From NCBI GenBank assembly GCA_026984275.1, contig JALSSM010000189.1, positions 1 through 14,013 on the forward strand: a stretch of DNA of 14,013 bases, written 5' to 3'. The notes below the pieces were generated by a model. It saw only the letters and a list, made by a program, of their open reading frames with translations. It did no database searches and had not been told where the DNA came from. Of the stretch, positions 1 to 6,808 are shown piece after piece. A program made the translations under genes and the position numbers. This DNA comes from Gammaproteobacteria bacterium (GTDB lineage: Bacteria; Pseudomonadota; Gammaproteobacteria; CAJXQU01). Each line of letters begins with the position of its first letter. The stretch's first letter is position 1.

Positions 1-1
1 A

Positions 2-163
2 GATGGTGTTGGTGTTGTTATCGAAGCGAAACACTTCTGTATGATGATGCGTGGTGTCGAGAAACAAAATTCCTTAATGGTCACTTCGGCGATGAACGGT
101 ACATTCAGGCATTATGAAAGCACCCGATCTGAATTTCTCGATCTGATCCGCAAACACACATAA
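2..163 (+). CDS. folE: GTP cyclohydrolase I, C-terminal end (partial)
   Basis: The first 53 codons visible encode the C-terminus of GTP cyclohydrolase I, which makes 7,8-dihydroneopterin triphosphate from GTP as the first step of folate and tetrahydropterin synthesis in the cytoplasm. The residues seen include VVIEAKHFCMMMRGVEKQNS, typical of the family; the Cys in HFC corresponds to the third zinc ligand of the E. coli enzyme. TSAMNGTFR and a terminal TRSEFLDLIRKHT follow and also fit. The gene begins left of the window. Its TAA stop shares one base with the ATG of the next gene (TAATG), so the two are probably translationally coupled. The family assignment is confident; nothing can be said about the missing N-terminal part. 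Confidence 0.95.
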   Translation, partial: DGVGVVIEAKHFCMMMRGVEKQNSLMVTSAMNGTFRHYESTRSEFLDLIRKHT

Positions 164-534
164 TGACAGAACTACGTCTGATGTCGGGTGATCTGGAAAT
201 CAAACTCGAACTTCTGGATACACCGACAGCCAGAGCAATCCTGGAAGCTGTACCGATTTCATCGCGGGTTCAGACCTGGGGTGATGAAGTTTATTTTGAA
301 GTTCCGGTTCAGGTCGATCTTGAGGATGATGCAAAAGATGTTGTCGAAGCAGGTGAGATAGCTTTCTGGGTGGAGGGCAATTGTATTGCCATCGGTTATG
401 GCCCAACACCGATTTCACAGGGAAATGAAATACGTCTCGCTGCCAGAACCAATATCTGGGCCCAAGCCTGTGATGATGTAACCATACTGCGGGCACTCAA
501 CCCCGGTGATCGAATCATTGTTGAAAAGATTTGA
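163..534 (+). CDS. Cyclophilin-like fold protein (DUF369/TM1367 type)
   Basis: This 123-residue protein looks like the small cyclophilin-like family (Cyclophil_like, typified by Thermotoga TM1367). Supporting stretches are the middle segment WGDEVYFEVPV, the segment AFWVEGNCIAIGYGPTPIS near residues 67-85, and the C-terminal NIWAQACDDVTILRALNPGD. Members are short beta-barrel proteins related in fold to peptidyl-prolyl isomerases, but their biochemical role is not established and I do not assign isomerase activity. There is no signal peptide or membrane segment, so it is probably cytoplasmic. The start ATG overlaps the stop of folE by one base, and yqaA follows after 17 bases, which suggests one transcript. 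The assignment rests on recalled family motifs only. Confidence 0.8.
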   Translation: MTELRLMSGDLEIKLELLDTPTARAILEAVPISSRVQTWGDEVYFEVPVQVDLEDDAKDVVEAGEIAFWVEGNCIAIGYGPTPISQGNEIRLAARTNIWAQACDDVTILRALNPGDRIIVEKI

Positions 535-551
535 GAAACTGACAGTCCGCA

Positions 552-944
552 ATGGAACTCTGGGGACTTTTTACTTCTGCTTTTATCTCTTCAACACTCC
601 TGCCCGGAGGATCAGAAGTTGTTCTTGGTCTGATTGCGACGAAGACTGAAATATCCAAACTAACCCTGATCAGCGTTGCTACCCTCGGTAATACATTGGG
701 TGGTATGAGCTCATGGTTGATCGGTCGTCTGCTACCCTCAATAGAGGAAAAACATCAATCTGCTTTATCCAGGATAAACCGCTGGGGCAGTCCTGTATTA
801 CTCTTCAGCTGGTTACCCATTATCGGTGATCCGCTCTGTCTTGCGGCTGGTTGGTTACGACTTTCTTTCTGGAAATCACTGTTATTTATTGCAACAGGCA
901 AGTTTATCCGATATGTCGCCATTATTTATTTAGTTACACAATAA
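552..944 (+). CDS. yqaA: YqaA family inner-membrane protein
   Basis: A 130-residue, strongly hydrophobic protein of the YqaA branch of the DedA/SNARE-associated (VTT) superfamily. Roughly four hydrophobic segments are visible, near residues 4-27, 36-58, 80-100 and 106-128. The family pattern is clear: GNTLGGMSSWLIGR, then RWGSPVLLFSWLPIIGDPL, then AGWLRLSFWKSLLFIATGKFIRY. DedA relatives take part in lipid scrambling and envelope homeostasis, but the role of YqaA itself is unknown. Length is near the usual 140 residues or so. It lies 17 bases after the cyclophilin-like gene with only a weak ribosome site, so it probably belongs to the folE transcript. The family call is confident; the function is not. 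Confidence 0.85.
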   Translation: MELWGLFTSAFISSTLLPGGSEVVLGLIATKTEISKLTLISVATLGNTLGGMSSWLIGRLLPSIEEKHQSALSRINRWGSPVLLFSWLPIIGDPLCLAAGWLRLSFWKSLLFIATGKFIRYVAIIYLVTQ

Positions 945-962
945 AATCAGTGTTTGCTCAGG

Positions 963-968
963 TATAAT
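963..968 (+). promoter_or_regulatory. Candidate -10 box for the phnA-like gene
   Basis: A perfect TATAAT lies 30 bases before the ATG at 998, in the gap after yqaA. No good -35 hexamer is seen at 16-18 bases upstream, so the promoter is tentative. If real, it would give the PhnA-like gene its own short leader of about 20-25 bases. Confidence 0.35.
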
Positions 969-997
969 CCTGATTCCAGATTTTGAGAATTAATAAA

Positions 998-1576
998 ATG
1001 ACAACAGAATCAATATTACATACCCGTAGTGAATCCAGCTGTGAATTATGTTCAGCAACAGAAAACCTGTCTGTTTATGAGGTTCCTCCAGAATCGAATG
1101 GTGGCGCTGATCAATGTATTCTGATTTGTGAGGCGTGCAACGATCAAATAGAAAACCCGGAAAAAATAGACGTTAATCACTGGCGTTGTCTGAACGACAG
1201 TATGTGGAGTCAGATCCCCGCTGTACAAGTTATCGCCTGGCGGATGCTGACACGACTCAGTACTGAAGGCTGGCCACAGGATTTACTTGATATGCTTTAT
1301 CTGGATGAGGAAACACTGGCATGGGCACAAGCAACAGGCGAAGGTAAAAGTGATGACGACACCATCAAACACCTCGATAGCAATGGTGCTCAGCTTGAAT
1401 CAGGTGATACTGTCACGTTGATCAAGGATTTGAATGTCAAGGGCGCTAACTTTACGGCCAAACGTGGAACAGCCGTGCGCGGGATTTCACTGGTTTCTGA
1501 CAATCCTGAACAGATTGAAGGAAAGGTTAATGGTCAGCAGATTGTTATTCTGACCAAATTTGTTAAAAAATCCTGA
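998..1576 (+). CDS. yjdM: PhnA/YjdM-type zinc-ribbon protein, long form
   Basis: The last 70 or so residues match E. coli PhnA/YjdM: DSNGAQLESGDTVTLIKDL, VKG, then IEGKVNGQQIVILTKFVKKS at the end. The N-terminal half, absent from the 111-residue E. coli protein, holds a separate zinc-ribbon-like set (Cys15-x2-Cys18 and Cys44-x2-Cys47, with further Cys at 40 and 64) and a mixed helical segment. Long forms of about 190 residues are common in gammaproteobacteria. Despite the old name (alkylphosphonate uptake operon), the role is not settled and no phosphonate genes are nearby. I chose the ATG at 998 (192 residues) over an in-frame TTG at 983, because the TTG has no better ribosome site and the ATG follows an AT-rich leader. 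It probably forms its own transcript. Confidence 0.82.
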   Translation: MTTESILHTRSESSCELCSATENLSVYEVPPESNGGADQCILICEACNDQIENPEKIDVNHWRCLNDSMWSQIPAVQVIAWRMLTRLSTEGWPQDLLDMLYLDEETLAWAQATGEGKSDDDTIKHLDSNGAQLESGDTVTLIKDLNVKGANFTAKRGTAVRGISLVSDNPEQIEGKVNGQQIVILTKFVKKS

Positions 1577-1594
1577 AATTAACCCTTATTTCAG
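1573..1594 (+). terminator. Weak stem-loop at the end of the phnA-like gene
   Basis: CTGAAAT and ATTTCAG form a 7-bp stem around an 8-base loop, overlapping the TGA stop at 1574-1576. No run of T follows, so this is at best a weak terminator or a 3' stabilising hairpin. Confidence 0.25.
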
Positions 1595-1703
1595 ACCTTC
1601 CAGAACTATACTTCTTCCAGCAATCATCCATTGATAACAAGCTCTTTATAAAGATTGCCCGAGGATGGGCGCTATACAGATTAAAGAACTGTTTACTAAG
1701 ATA

Positions 1704-1910
1704 ACCTGAACTCGGGATAAGGGATAGCCATCCAGCACGCCTCTTTTAGCGACTCTCGGCGTTGGAGCTGCTTACAATAGCTCGCTATTGCTGCGCATCT
1801 CCGCCTTGATAGTCACTAAAAGCGGCGCACTGGAGAAAACATCTCATCTGTTTTCATATCACTCATTGGATCTTAGTGTTTTTATGGCCATCCTTATCCC
1901 GAGTTCAGGT
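1704..1910. mobile_element. MITE-like element, 207 bp, with terminal inverted repeats
   Basis: The ends are ACCTGAACTCGGGATAAGG (1704-1722) and its exact reverse complement (1892-1910). With one inserted base and one mismatch the pairing extends to about 28 bp (into GATRGCCAT). Seven flanking bases are nearly repeated: TAAGATA at 1697-1703 and AAAGATA at 1911-1917 (6 of 7), as expected of a target-site duplication. There is no transposase gene inside. The interior is dominated by a second palindrome (1732-1833). Together these describe a non-autonomous miniature element mobilised in trans. It sits between the phnA-like gene and cheV. I cannot name the parental insertion sequence. A purely structural (REP/BIME-like) element is the alternative. 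Confidence 0.7.
1732..1833. repeat. Nested imperfect palindrome, 102 bp, inside the element
   Basis: The left arm starts CCAGCACGCC at 1732 and the right arm ends GGCGCACTGG at 1833. The arms pair imperfectly over about 50 bases, with CTTTTAG and CTAAAAG, GGAG and CTCC, and a perfect centre CAATAGC-TC-GCTATTG at 1775-1790. Transcribed from either strand it would fold into one long hairpin. Confidence 0.7.
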
Positions 1911-2020
1911 AAAGATAGAAAACTGGAATGCAAAATGCATGGCTATCTGAAAAATACCGAAAACTTTAGACTCAGTTTTCATGTTGTTCATCCAGGAAGA
2001 CAAGAAATAGAAGGTGAAAT
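1911..2020 (+). other. cheV leader region
   Basis: The 110 bases between the MITE-like element and cheV contain no gene. Small dyads are visible (ATGCA-aaa-TGCAT at 1928-1940; GAAAAC and GTTTTC around 1960-1981). AAGGTG at 2011-2016 is the cheV ribosome site. I find no convincing sigma-70 or sigma-28 promoter here, so the cheV promoter is not located. Confidence 0.4.
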
Positions 2021-2980
2021 ATGTCAAATTTGATGCAATCCATAGATGATCGTACCAAACTTGCCGGGACTAACCGGCTTGAAGTTTTGTTATTCAGTCT
2101 GGGTATTGACGCCCTTACAGGTAGAAATGAATTATTCGGGATCAATGTATTTAAGGTCAGAGAAGTTATGCATGTTCCTGAAATTACCCGTGCACCCGAT
2201 ATGCCAAACGGTGTTGAGGGCATGGTTAGTCTGCGGGGCGTCATGGTGCCAGTCATCAATCTGCCAAAATTCTGTGGACTTCAAACAGAAGATGATACTG
2301 GCATCCTGATGATCACTGAATATAACAAACACGTTCAGGGCTTCCTCGTTAATACTGTTGACACCATCAAACGCTTGGACTGGGATGATGTAAAAGCACC
2401 GCCTCCGATGATCGCTAATCGTATGGGTGGTCTGGTCACTGCGGTCTCCGAGATGGAAGATGGACAGCTGGTTATGATCATGGATGTGGAAAAAGTCCTG
2501 GCTGAAACGGTTTCTTTTTATGATGATGAAGAAATTTTTGATGGTATAGAAGAAAATATTTTTGATGGGAATATTACAGTCTTATTTGCTGACGACTCCA
2601 AAATTGCACGTGATCAGGTCACCAGTACGCTGGATCATCTTGGTATTAGACATACAGGCGCTAATAATGGTGCGCTGGCCTGGGAGAAACTAAAAGAGAT
2701 AGCAGAGCAGGCTGAAACGCTTGGAAAACCTGTATCCGATCTGGTTCAGGCAGTCCTCACCGATGTAGAAATGCCGGAAATGGATGGTTATGTATTAACC
2801 AGAAGAATTAAGGAGGATCCACGCTTTAGTGGTATCCCGGTGATTATGCATTCTTCCCTCAGTTCTGAAGCGAATATGGCACTTGGTGAAGGTGTTGGTG
2901 CTGATGCGTATGTACCCAAATTCCAGCCTGTTGAATTAGCTGCAACACTGAGAAAAGTCATAGAACAAAGTGGGGCTTAA
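2021..2980 (+). CDS. cheV: Chemotaxis coupling protein CheV
   Basis: A 319-residue two-domain protein. Residues about 18-165 form a CheW-like coupling domain (LFGINVFKVREVM, GMVSLRGVMVPVINLP, GQLVMIMDVEKVL). Residues about 186-316 form a response-regulator receiver with the acidic pair D191-D192, the phosphoacceptor D248 in LTDVEMPEMDG, the switch Ser in MHSSLS (278-279) and K300 in VPKF. CheV couples chemoreceptors to the CheA kinase and its phosphorylation tunes adaptation; it acts at the cytoplasmic face of receptor arrays. Length is usual for the family. The start is supported by AAGGTG four bases before the ATG. No other chemotaxis gene is in the window, so it is probably a single-gene unit. 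The upstream neighbour is a MITE-like element. Confidence 0.96.
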   Translation: MSNLMQSIDDRTKLAGTNRLEVLLFSLGIDALTGRNELFGINVFKVREVMHVPEITRAPDMPNGVEGMVSLRGVMVPVINLPKFCGLQTEDDTGILMITEYNKHVQGFLVNTVDTIKRLDWDDVKAPPPMIANRMGGLVTAVSEMEDGQLVMIMDVEKVLAETVSFYDDEEIFDGIEENIFDGNITVLFADDSKIARDQVTSTLDHLGIRHTGANNGALAWEKLKEIAEQAETLGKPVSDLVQAVLTDVEMPEMDGYVLTRRIKEDPRFSGIPVIMHSSLSSEANMALGEGVGADAYVPKFQPVELAATLRKVIEQSGA

Positions 2981-3026
2981 TCTTATCTGACCCAGAATAA
3001 CTTCTTTTTTCTGATACAGGAAATCA

Positions 3027-3722
3027 TCACAAAGTTATCTGGTAGCGATAAAGTCTTTGCCCACTAGCATGATATTTTTTTTCAAAAGGTGTCAAAAATT
3101 CTGTGGGCATAAATTCTTCAATCGAAGATAAATGACCTGTCATTATCTCGACGGCTTGTGAAAATTCGTCGAGGTAAGTTTTCCAGTTTGATCTGATTTC
3201 CAGTACTCCCCCAAGTTTGATCAACATTGGAAAAACAGGATGGCCATGCCAGCGTCGTTGCAGATGTTTCTTTTTCGGCCAGGGATTGGGGTAGAGAAGA
3301 TAATGCTGGTCAATCTTCCAACCTTTCTGATCCATCAATATCCAGCTATCCACCAGGTTGGCTCTGAAAAAAAGGACATTATTTTTTTCTTTGCATTTGC
3401 TGAGGCGATATTCAGATTGATCAATGCCTACGATCAAATCCTGAGGATATTGTTCGGCCAGATTTAATGTACTTGCGCCTGTTCCACAGCCGGAATCCAG
3501 GATCAGTTTCCCACCTGTTTCCCGTCGTTTCTTTTCAATCTGATCAAGAATCTGATACGCGTATTCTGGGACGGGTTTCTGATAAGGATTTTGTAAATGA
3601 CGATTAACAACGATCTCCAGATCAGGGTGAATGCCTTGCTGATTACTACTGACGGATCGGGAGTTACCAATTAACTTATCGAAAGACAACTGTACTCGCA
3701 TCAAAGATTGGACCATCGACAC
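3027..3722 (-). CDS. trmB: TrmB-like SAM-dependent methyltransferase
   Basis: A 231-residue Rossmann methyltransferase of the TrmB (tRNA guanine-46 N7) family. Visible are the SAM loop LDSGCGTGAS (75-84), the acidic loop GIDQSEYRL (99-107), the signature YPNPWPKKKHLQRRWHGHP (144-162) and the C-terminal TEFLTPFEKKYHASGQRLYR (207-226). It departs from textbook TrmB: the SAM loop is DSGCGTG rather than the EIGFGxG type, and the signature has Asn where most have Asp (FPDPWPK). It resembles a second TrmB-related family of gammaproteobacteria, so its tRNA target is uncertain. It is last in the pyr operon, and the longest form overlaps the preceding gene by 47 bases. The start is unsure: ATGs at 3722, 3716 and 3701 all lie inside the upstream gene and none has a clear ribosome site; 3701 gives 224 residues. 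Confidence 0.8.
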   Translation of the reverse strand: MSMVQSLMRVQLSFDKLIGNSRSVSSNQQGIHPDLEIVVNRHLQNPYQKPVPEYAYQILDQIEKKRRETGGKLILDSGCGTGASTLNLAEQYPQDLIVGIDQSEYRLSKCKEKNNVLFFRANLVDSWILMDQKGWKIDQHYLLYPNPWPKKKHLQRRWHGHPVFPMLIKLGGVLEIRSNWKTYLDEFSQAVEIMTGHLSSIEEFMPTEFLTPFEKKYHASGQRLYRYQITL

Positions 3723-4566
3723 AAACCCTTTTCATCGCCGGTCCATTTTCTGTTTCGATTTCGACAACACATCCGGCACAACCACCAACAGCACAGGCCA
3801 TGTATTCTTCCAACGATACCTGACAGGGGAGTTCGTATTCCGCTGCGAGAGACTTAACGGCTTTCAACATGGGTGTTGGGCCACAGGTAAAAATTTCTAC
3901 TTCTGATCGTTGTTCTTCAGTCATCGCATCCAGCCAGTGCCGTGCCAGATCGGTGACATAACCTTCATGACATCCGGCGTAACCCTGTAAGCTGGTCAGA
4001 CGGCAAGCAATGTTCCAGTCTTCCATGAGTGGCATCGTTGCAATAACACCATCGGGCATCCCTCCGATCATAATTTGCGAAGGTTTGACTAAAAACGGGA
4101 ATGGAACTTCTGATCCCATGATCACGAATGGCGAGACATTCTCTTTTGTGCTTTTTATATGTTCAGCGAGAAAGACCATGGGTGGCAGGCCAACCCCACC
4201 GCCAATCAGTAAAGGCCTTTTACGGTAATTTTGCAGTTTGAATGGTTGTCCGATCGGCCCCATAACGCTCAGGCTTTCGCCTTCTTTTCGTTTGGCCAGT
4301 AAGGCTGTACCGTAACCATGTTTCTTGTAGAGAATATCGATCTCGCCTTTTTTTGCATTAACTCGCATTATGGACATCGGACGACGCATGGGTAACATGT
4401 CATCACACTGTAAATGAACAAAACTTCCCGGTAATGCTGTTTTAGCTGTTTTTGGAGCTGCCAGTTTCAGAAAAAACTGATCACCTTCGTAAGCAATATG
4501 CTGAATGATTTTTGCATCTTCGACAAAAATGGTATTGCGTATGTCTGGGCGGTGAGAATGATCCAT
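3676..4566 (-). CDS. pyrK: PyrK-type FAD/[2Fe-2S] electron-transfer subunit
   Basis: A 296-residue ferredoxin-reductase-like protein most like PyrK, the electron-transfer subunit of NAD-dependent (class 1B) dihydroorotate dehydrogenase. In order: an FAD-binding barrel with RRPMSI (61-66); a nucleotide-binding start IGGGVGLPPM (121-130); CGP (228-230); and a C-terminal [2Fe-2S] cluster motif with Cys258, Cys263, Cys266 and Cys282 in the pattern MACAVGGCAGCVVE...MKRVCVDGP, as in PyrK. Its ATG shares one base with the stop of the pyrC-like gene (TAATG), so it is coupled to pyrimidine genes. No catalytic pyrD subunit is adjacent, which is unusual for a PyrK. Gammaproteobacteria normally use a membrane, quinone-linked PyrD that needs no PyrK. 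It may serve a distant PyrD or another acceptor. The family is confident; the partner is unknown. Confidence 0.85.
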   Translation of the reverse strand: MDHSHRPDIRNTIFVEDAKIIQHIAYEGDQFFLKLAAPKTAKTALPGSFVHLQCDDMLPMRRPMSIMRVNAKKGEIDILYKKHGYGTALLAKRKEGESLSVMGPIGQPFKLQNYRKRPLLIGGGVGLPPMVFLAEHIKSTKENVSPFVIMGSEVPFPFLVKPSQIMIGGMPDGVIATMPLMEDWNIACRLTSLQGYAGCHEGYVTDLARHWLDAMTEEQRSEVEIFTCGPTPMLKAVKSLAAEYELPCQVSLEEYMACAVGGCAGCVVEIETENGPAMKRVCVDGPIFDASTVVFR

Positions 4567-5837
4567 TATTGTTTATAAACTATTCGACCATTGAGGATTG
4601 TATGCGTGACCTTTCCCTTCATCTCCCAGCCCAATGTCGGTGTGTTTTTACCTTCACTAACCAGGTTTTTTTCTGTCACCATCCAGTTCTTTTCCGGATC
4701 AAAAATACACAGATCGGCAGCAGAACCGGGAGTCAGGCTACCGGCCTCCAGACCAAGAATTCCGGCGGGTGCAACCGTCATGGTTTTTATAATTGTTTTT
4801 AATCCGATCTGTCCATCATCGGCCAGTCGTATCGCCAGAGGTAGCATAACTTCCAGCGCTGAAACACCTGGTTCGGTCATACTGAAAGGAGCCGTTTTCG
4901 CATCATGATCATGTGGTTGATGATCAGAACAGATGGCGGTAATCGTGCCGTCTTTAACACCAGCGATCAGCTGTTCTTTATCAGAATGATGTCGGAAAGG
5001 TGGTTTGACATGGCAGAGGCTATTGTAGTTTTCAGTATCTTTATCCGTGAAATGGAGCTGGTGAATACTGACATCTGCGGTGACAGGCAGCCCTCTCTTA
5101 CGTGCATCACGGATCATTTCTATACTGCGAGCAGTTGATAAGCGCATGAAGTGAGCGCGCACGCCTGTTGCTTCAATCAACAACAGATCACGAGCCAGAG
5201 CGACAGTTTCAGCCGTTTCAGGGATGGGTGGGATCCCCATCCGTGTGCTGTATGCACCTTCATGCATATGGCCACCACCCAGCCACGGATCTTCTGGTTG
5301 TAAAAATACAGTCAGATCACAAGTTACGGCATATTCCATCGCGCGACTCATGACCTCAGTATCCGGGATTGCCTGCATGGCATTACTGACACCAACACAA
5401 CCGGCCTCTTTTAACGAATACATTTCAGCCAGTCGTTGCCCCTGGAGCCCATGTGTTAGTGCACCCAGACAGACGACTTTCGCCTGACCAGATTGATCAG
5501 CTCTCTGGTGGATAAGTTCGATCACTGCTGGTGTGTCGATAACAGGTGTTGTGTCAGGAGGGCAGCATAAAGTCGTGATCCCGGCTATCGCAGCGGCTCT
5601 GGTCTCTGAAGCAATATTTGCTTTGCAATGTTCACCAGGCTCCCTGATTCGCGCACTGAGATCAACCAGACCCGGAATAACAATCTGGCCTTTCACATTG
5701 ATCTGTTTTTTGACTTCAAAACCAGGCGGTTTTCTACCAACAGCAACAATTTGTCCTTTGCTGATATAGATATTGGTTACTTTATCCAGCCCATTTGCCG
5801 GATCAATAACACGACCTTTTGAAATACAGATATTCAC
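4566..5837 (-). CDS. pyrC': Dihydroorotase-like protein, predicted non-catalytic (PyrC')
   Basis: An amidohydrolase-fold protein of the long (type I) dihydroorotase family. The metal site is degraded. Numbering from an upstream ATG at 5855: the DxHxH pair reads D65-L-S-A-R69; the bridging-residue region reads GVSNAMQ (Asp to Asn, 156-158); the third His position is Q186 in FLQPED; the HxST His is R238 in MRLST. Only D311 (CSDHQPH) remains. In Pseudomonas an inactive PyrC' like this is required structurally for the aspartate transcarbamoylase complex, and the same role is likely here. The start is best placed at GTG 5837: it overlaps the pyrB stop as GTGA and has GGGGAG six bases before it, giving 423 residues. 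An active dihydroorotase must be encoded elsewhere. Confidence 0.9.
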   Translation of the reverse strand: MNICISKGRVIDPANGLDKVTNIYISKGQIVAVGRKPPGFEVKKQINVKGQIVIPGLVDLSARIREPGEHCKANIASETRAAAIAGITTLCCPPDTTPVIDTPAVIELIHQRADQSGQAKVVCLGALTHGLQGQRLAEMYSLKEAGCVGVSNAMQAIPDTEVMSRAMEYAVTCDLTVFLQPEDPWLGGGHMHEGAYSTRMGIPPIPETAETVALARDLLLIEATGVRAHFMRLSTARSIEMIRDARKRGLPVTADVSIHQLHFTDKDTENYNSLCHVKPPFRHHSDKEQLIAGVKDGTITAICSDHQPHDHDAKTAPFSMTEPGVSALEVMLPLAIRLADDGQIGLKTIIKTMTVAPAGILGLEAGSLTPGSAADLCIFDPEKNWMVTEKNLVSEGKNTPTLGWEMKGKVTHTILNGRIVYKQ

Positions 5838-6808
5838 TCCGCACTCCCCATGCACATGGACATCACCGCCATACGGATTGCGATACCATAACTAACCTGT
5901 TCAAGAATAACCGAGCGTGGACCATCGGCCACTTCGGAATCAATTTCAACACCTCGATTGATCGGTCCCGGATGCAGGACCATCACTTCCGGATCAGCAT
6001 GAGCGAGTCTTTCTTCCGTCAGGCCATACATTTTAAAAAATTCATCGGCACTGGGCAGCAGTGTGCCCTGCATACGTTCGTTTTGCAGGCGCAACATGAT
6101 CACTGCATCGACGCCTCTCAGACCCGCTTCCAGATCATGAAAAACCTTGACTCCCAGTGCCTGCATGTAGGCCGGAATGAGCGTCTTGGGCGCAATCACA
6201 CGTAACTCTTTTACTCCCAGTGTATTAAACGCATGTATCTCAGATCGGGCAACGCGGGAATGCATAATGTCTCCGACAATCGCGATCTTCAGGCCAGAAA
6301 ACCTTCCTCTGTGGCGACGTATAGTAAAGGCATCAAGCATCGCCTGAGTTGGATGTGCATGACGTCCGTCACCGGCATTGATCACGCGGATACCGGGAGA
6401 AACCATTGATGCAATAAAGTGGGCGGCACCACTATTGGCATGTCTGACCACAAACATATCGCAGTGCATGGATTCCAGCGTTTGCAGTGTATCCTGAAGT
6501 GATTCCCCTTTTTTGGTTGCCGAAGATTCTATATTGATATTGAGAACATCAGCGGACAGTCTTTTTGCCGCCAGTTCAAAAGTTGTGCGGGTTCTGGTGC
6601 TGGGTTCAAAAAAAAGATTGGCGATGGTTTTACCACGAAGAAGAGGAACTTTTTTTACCGCACGTTCACCAACACCAGCAAAATTTTCGGCCGTATCAAG
6701 AATTTCAGTCAGTAATTGGCGACTGAGACCTTCAGTCGTCAGGAAATGTTTTAAGCGGCCTTTTTTATTTACCTGTATGTTCTCGGGTAGCTTTTCTGCC
6801 GTTATCAT
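5834..6808 (-). CDS. pyrB: Aspartate carbamoyltransferase catalytic subunit
   Basis: A 324-residue aspartate transcarbamoylase, which joins carbamoyl phosphate and aspartate in the committed step of pyrimidine synthesis. All hallmark sites are intact: FFEPSTRTRTTFE (66-78) and TKKGES (98-103) for carbamoyl phosphate, RHANSGAAHF (122-131), NAGDGRHAHPTQAMLD (144-159), GDIMHSRVARS (179-189), LRLQNERM (239-246) and LHPGPINRGVEI (278-289). The N-terminal extension before the barrel and the downstream PyrC' fit the Pseudomonas-type class A enzyme, a dodecamer of PyrB and PyrC' with no PyrI. Its ATG overlaps the pyrR stop as ATGA, and its own TGA overlaps the GTG of pyrC', so production of the two subunits is probably coupled. 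Confidence 0.97.
   Translation of the reverse strand: MITAEKLPENIQVNKKGRLKHFLTTEGLSRQLLTEILDTAENFAGVGERAVKKVPLLRGKTIANLFFEPSTRTRTTFELAAKRLSADVLNINIESSATKKGESLQDTLQTLESMHCDMFVVRHANSGAAHFIASMVSPGIRVINAGDGRHAHPTQAMLDAFTIRRHRGRFSGLKIAIVGDIMHSRVARSEIHAFNTLGVKELRVIAPKTLIPAYMQALGVKVFHDLEAGLRGVDAVIMLRLQNERMQGTLLPSADEFFKMYGLTEERLAHADPEVMVLHPGPINRGVEIDSEVADGPRSVILEQVSYGIAIRMAVMSMCMGSAE

Noticed and set aside
983..997. TTG start five codons upstream for the PhnA-like protein
   Set aside because: The ATG at 998 is the better start; the extension has no family support and no ribosome site.
1910..1937. TAAAG at the element end as a flagellar sigma-28 -35 box for cheV
   Set aside because: The expected GCCGATAA is not present at the right distance; only scattered matches.
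1788..2033. Open frame of 81 codons over the MITE-like element and cheV leader
   Set aside because: It starts in the central palindrome, crosses the terminal repeat, has no ribosome site and runs into cheV; it is a chance frame.
2992..3042. Inverted repeat CCAGAATAACTT ... AAGTTATCTGG between cheV and the trmB-like gene
   Set aside because: The arms are about 28 bases apart, with a bulge, and no T run follows on either strand; not convincing as a terminator, and it overlaps the 3' end of the trmB-like gene.
4512..6205. Several long frames on the plus strand opposite pyrB, pyrC' and the pyrK-like gene
   Set aside because: They mirror coding bias of confident minus-strand genes, lack ribosome sites and resemble no family.
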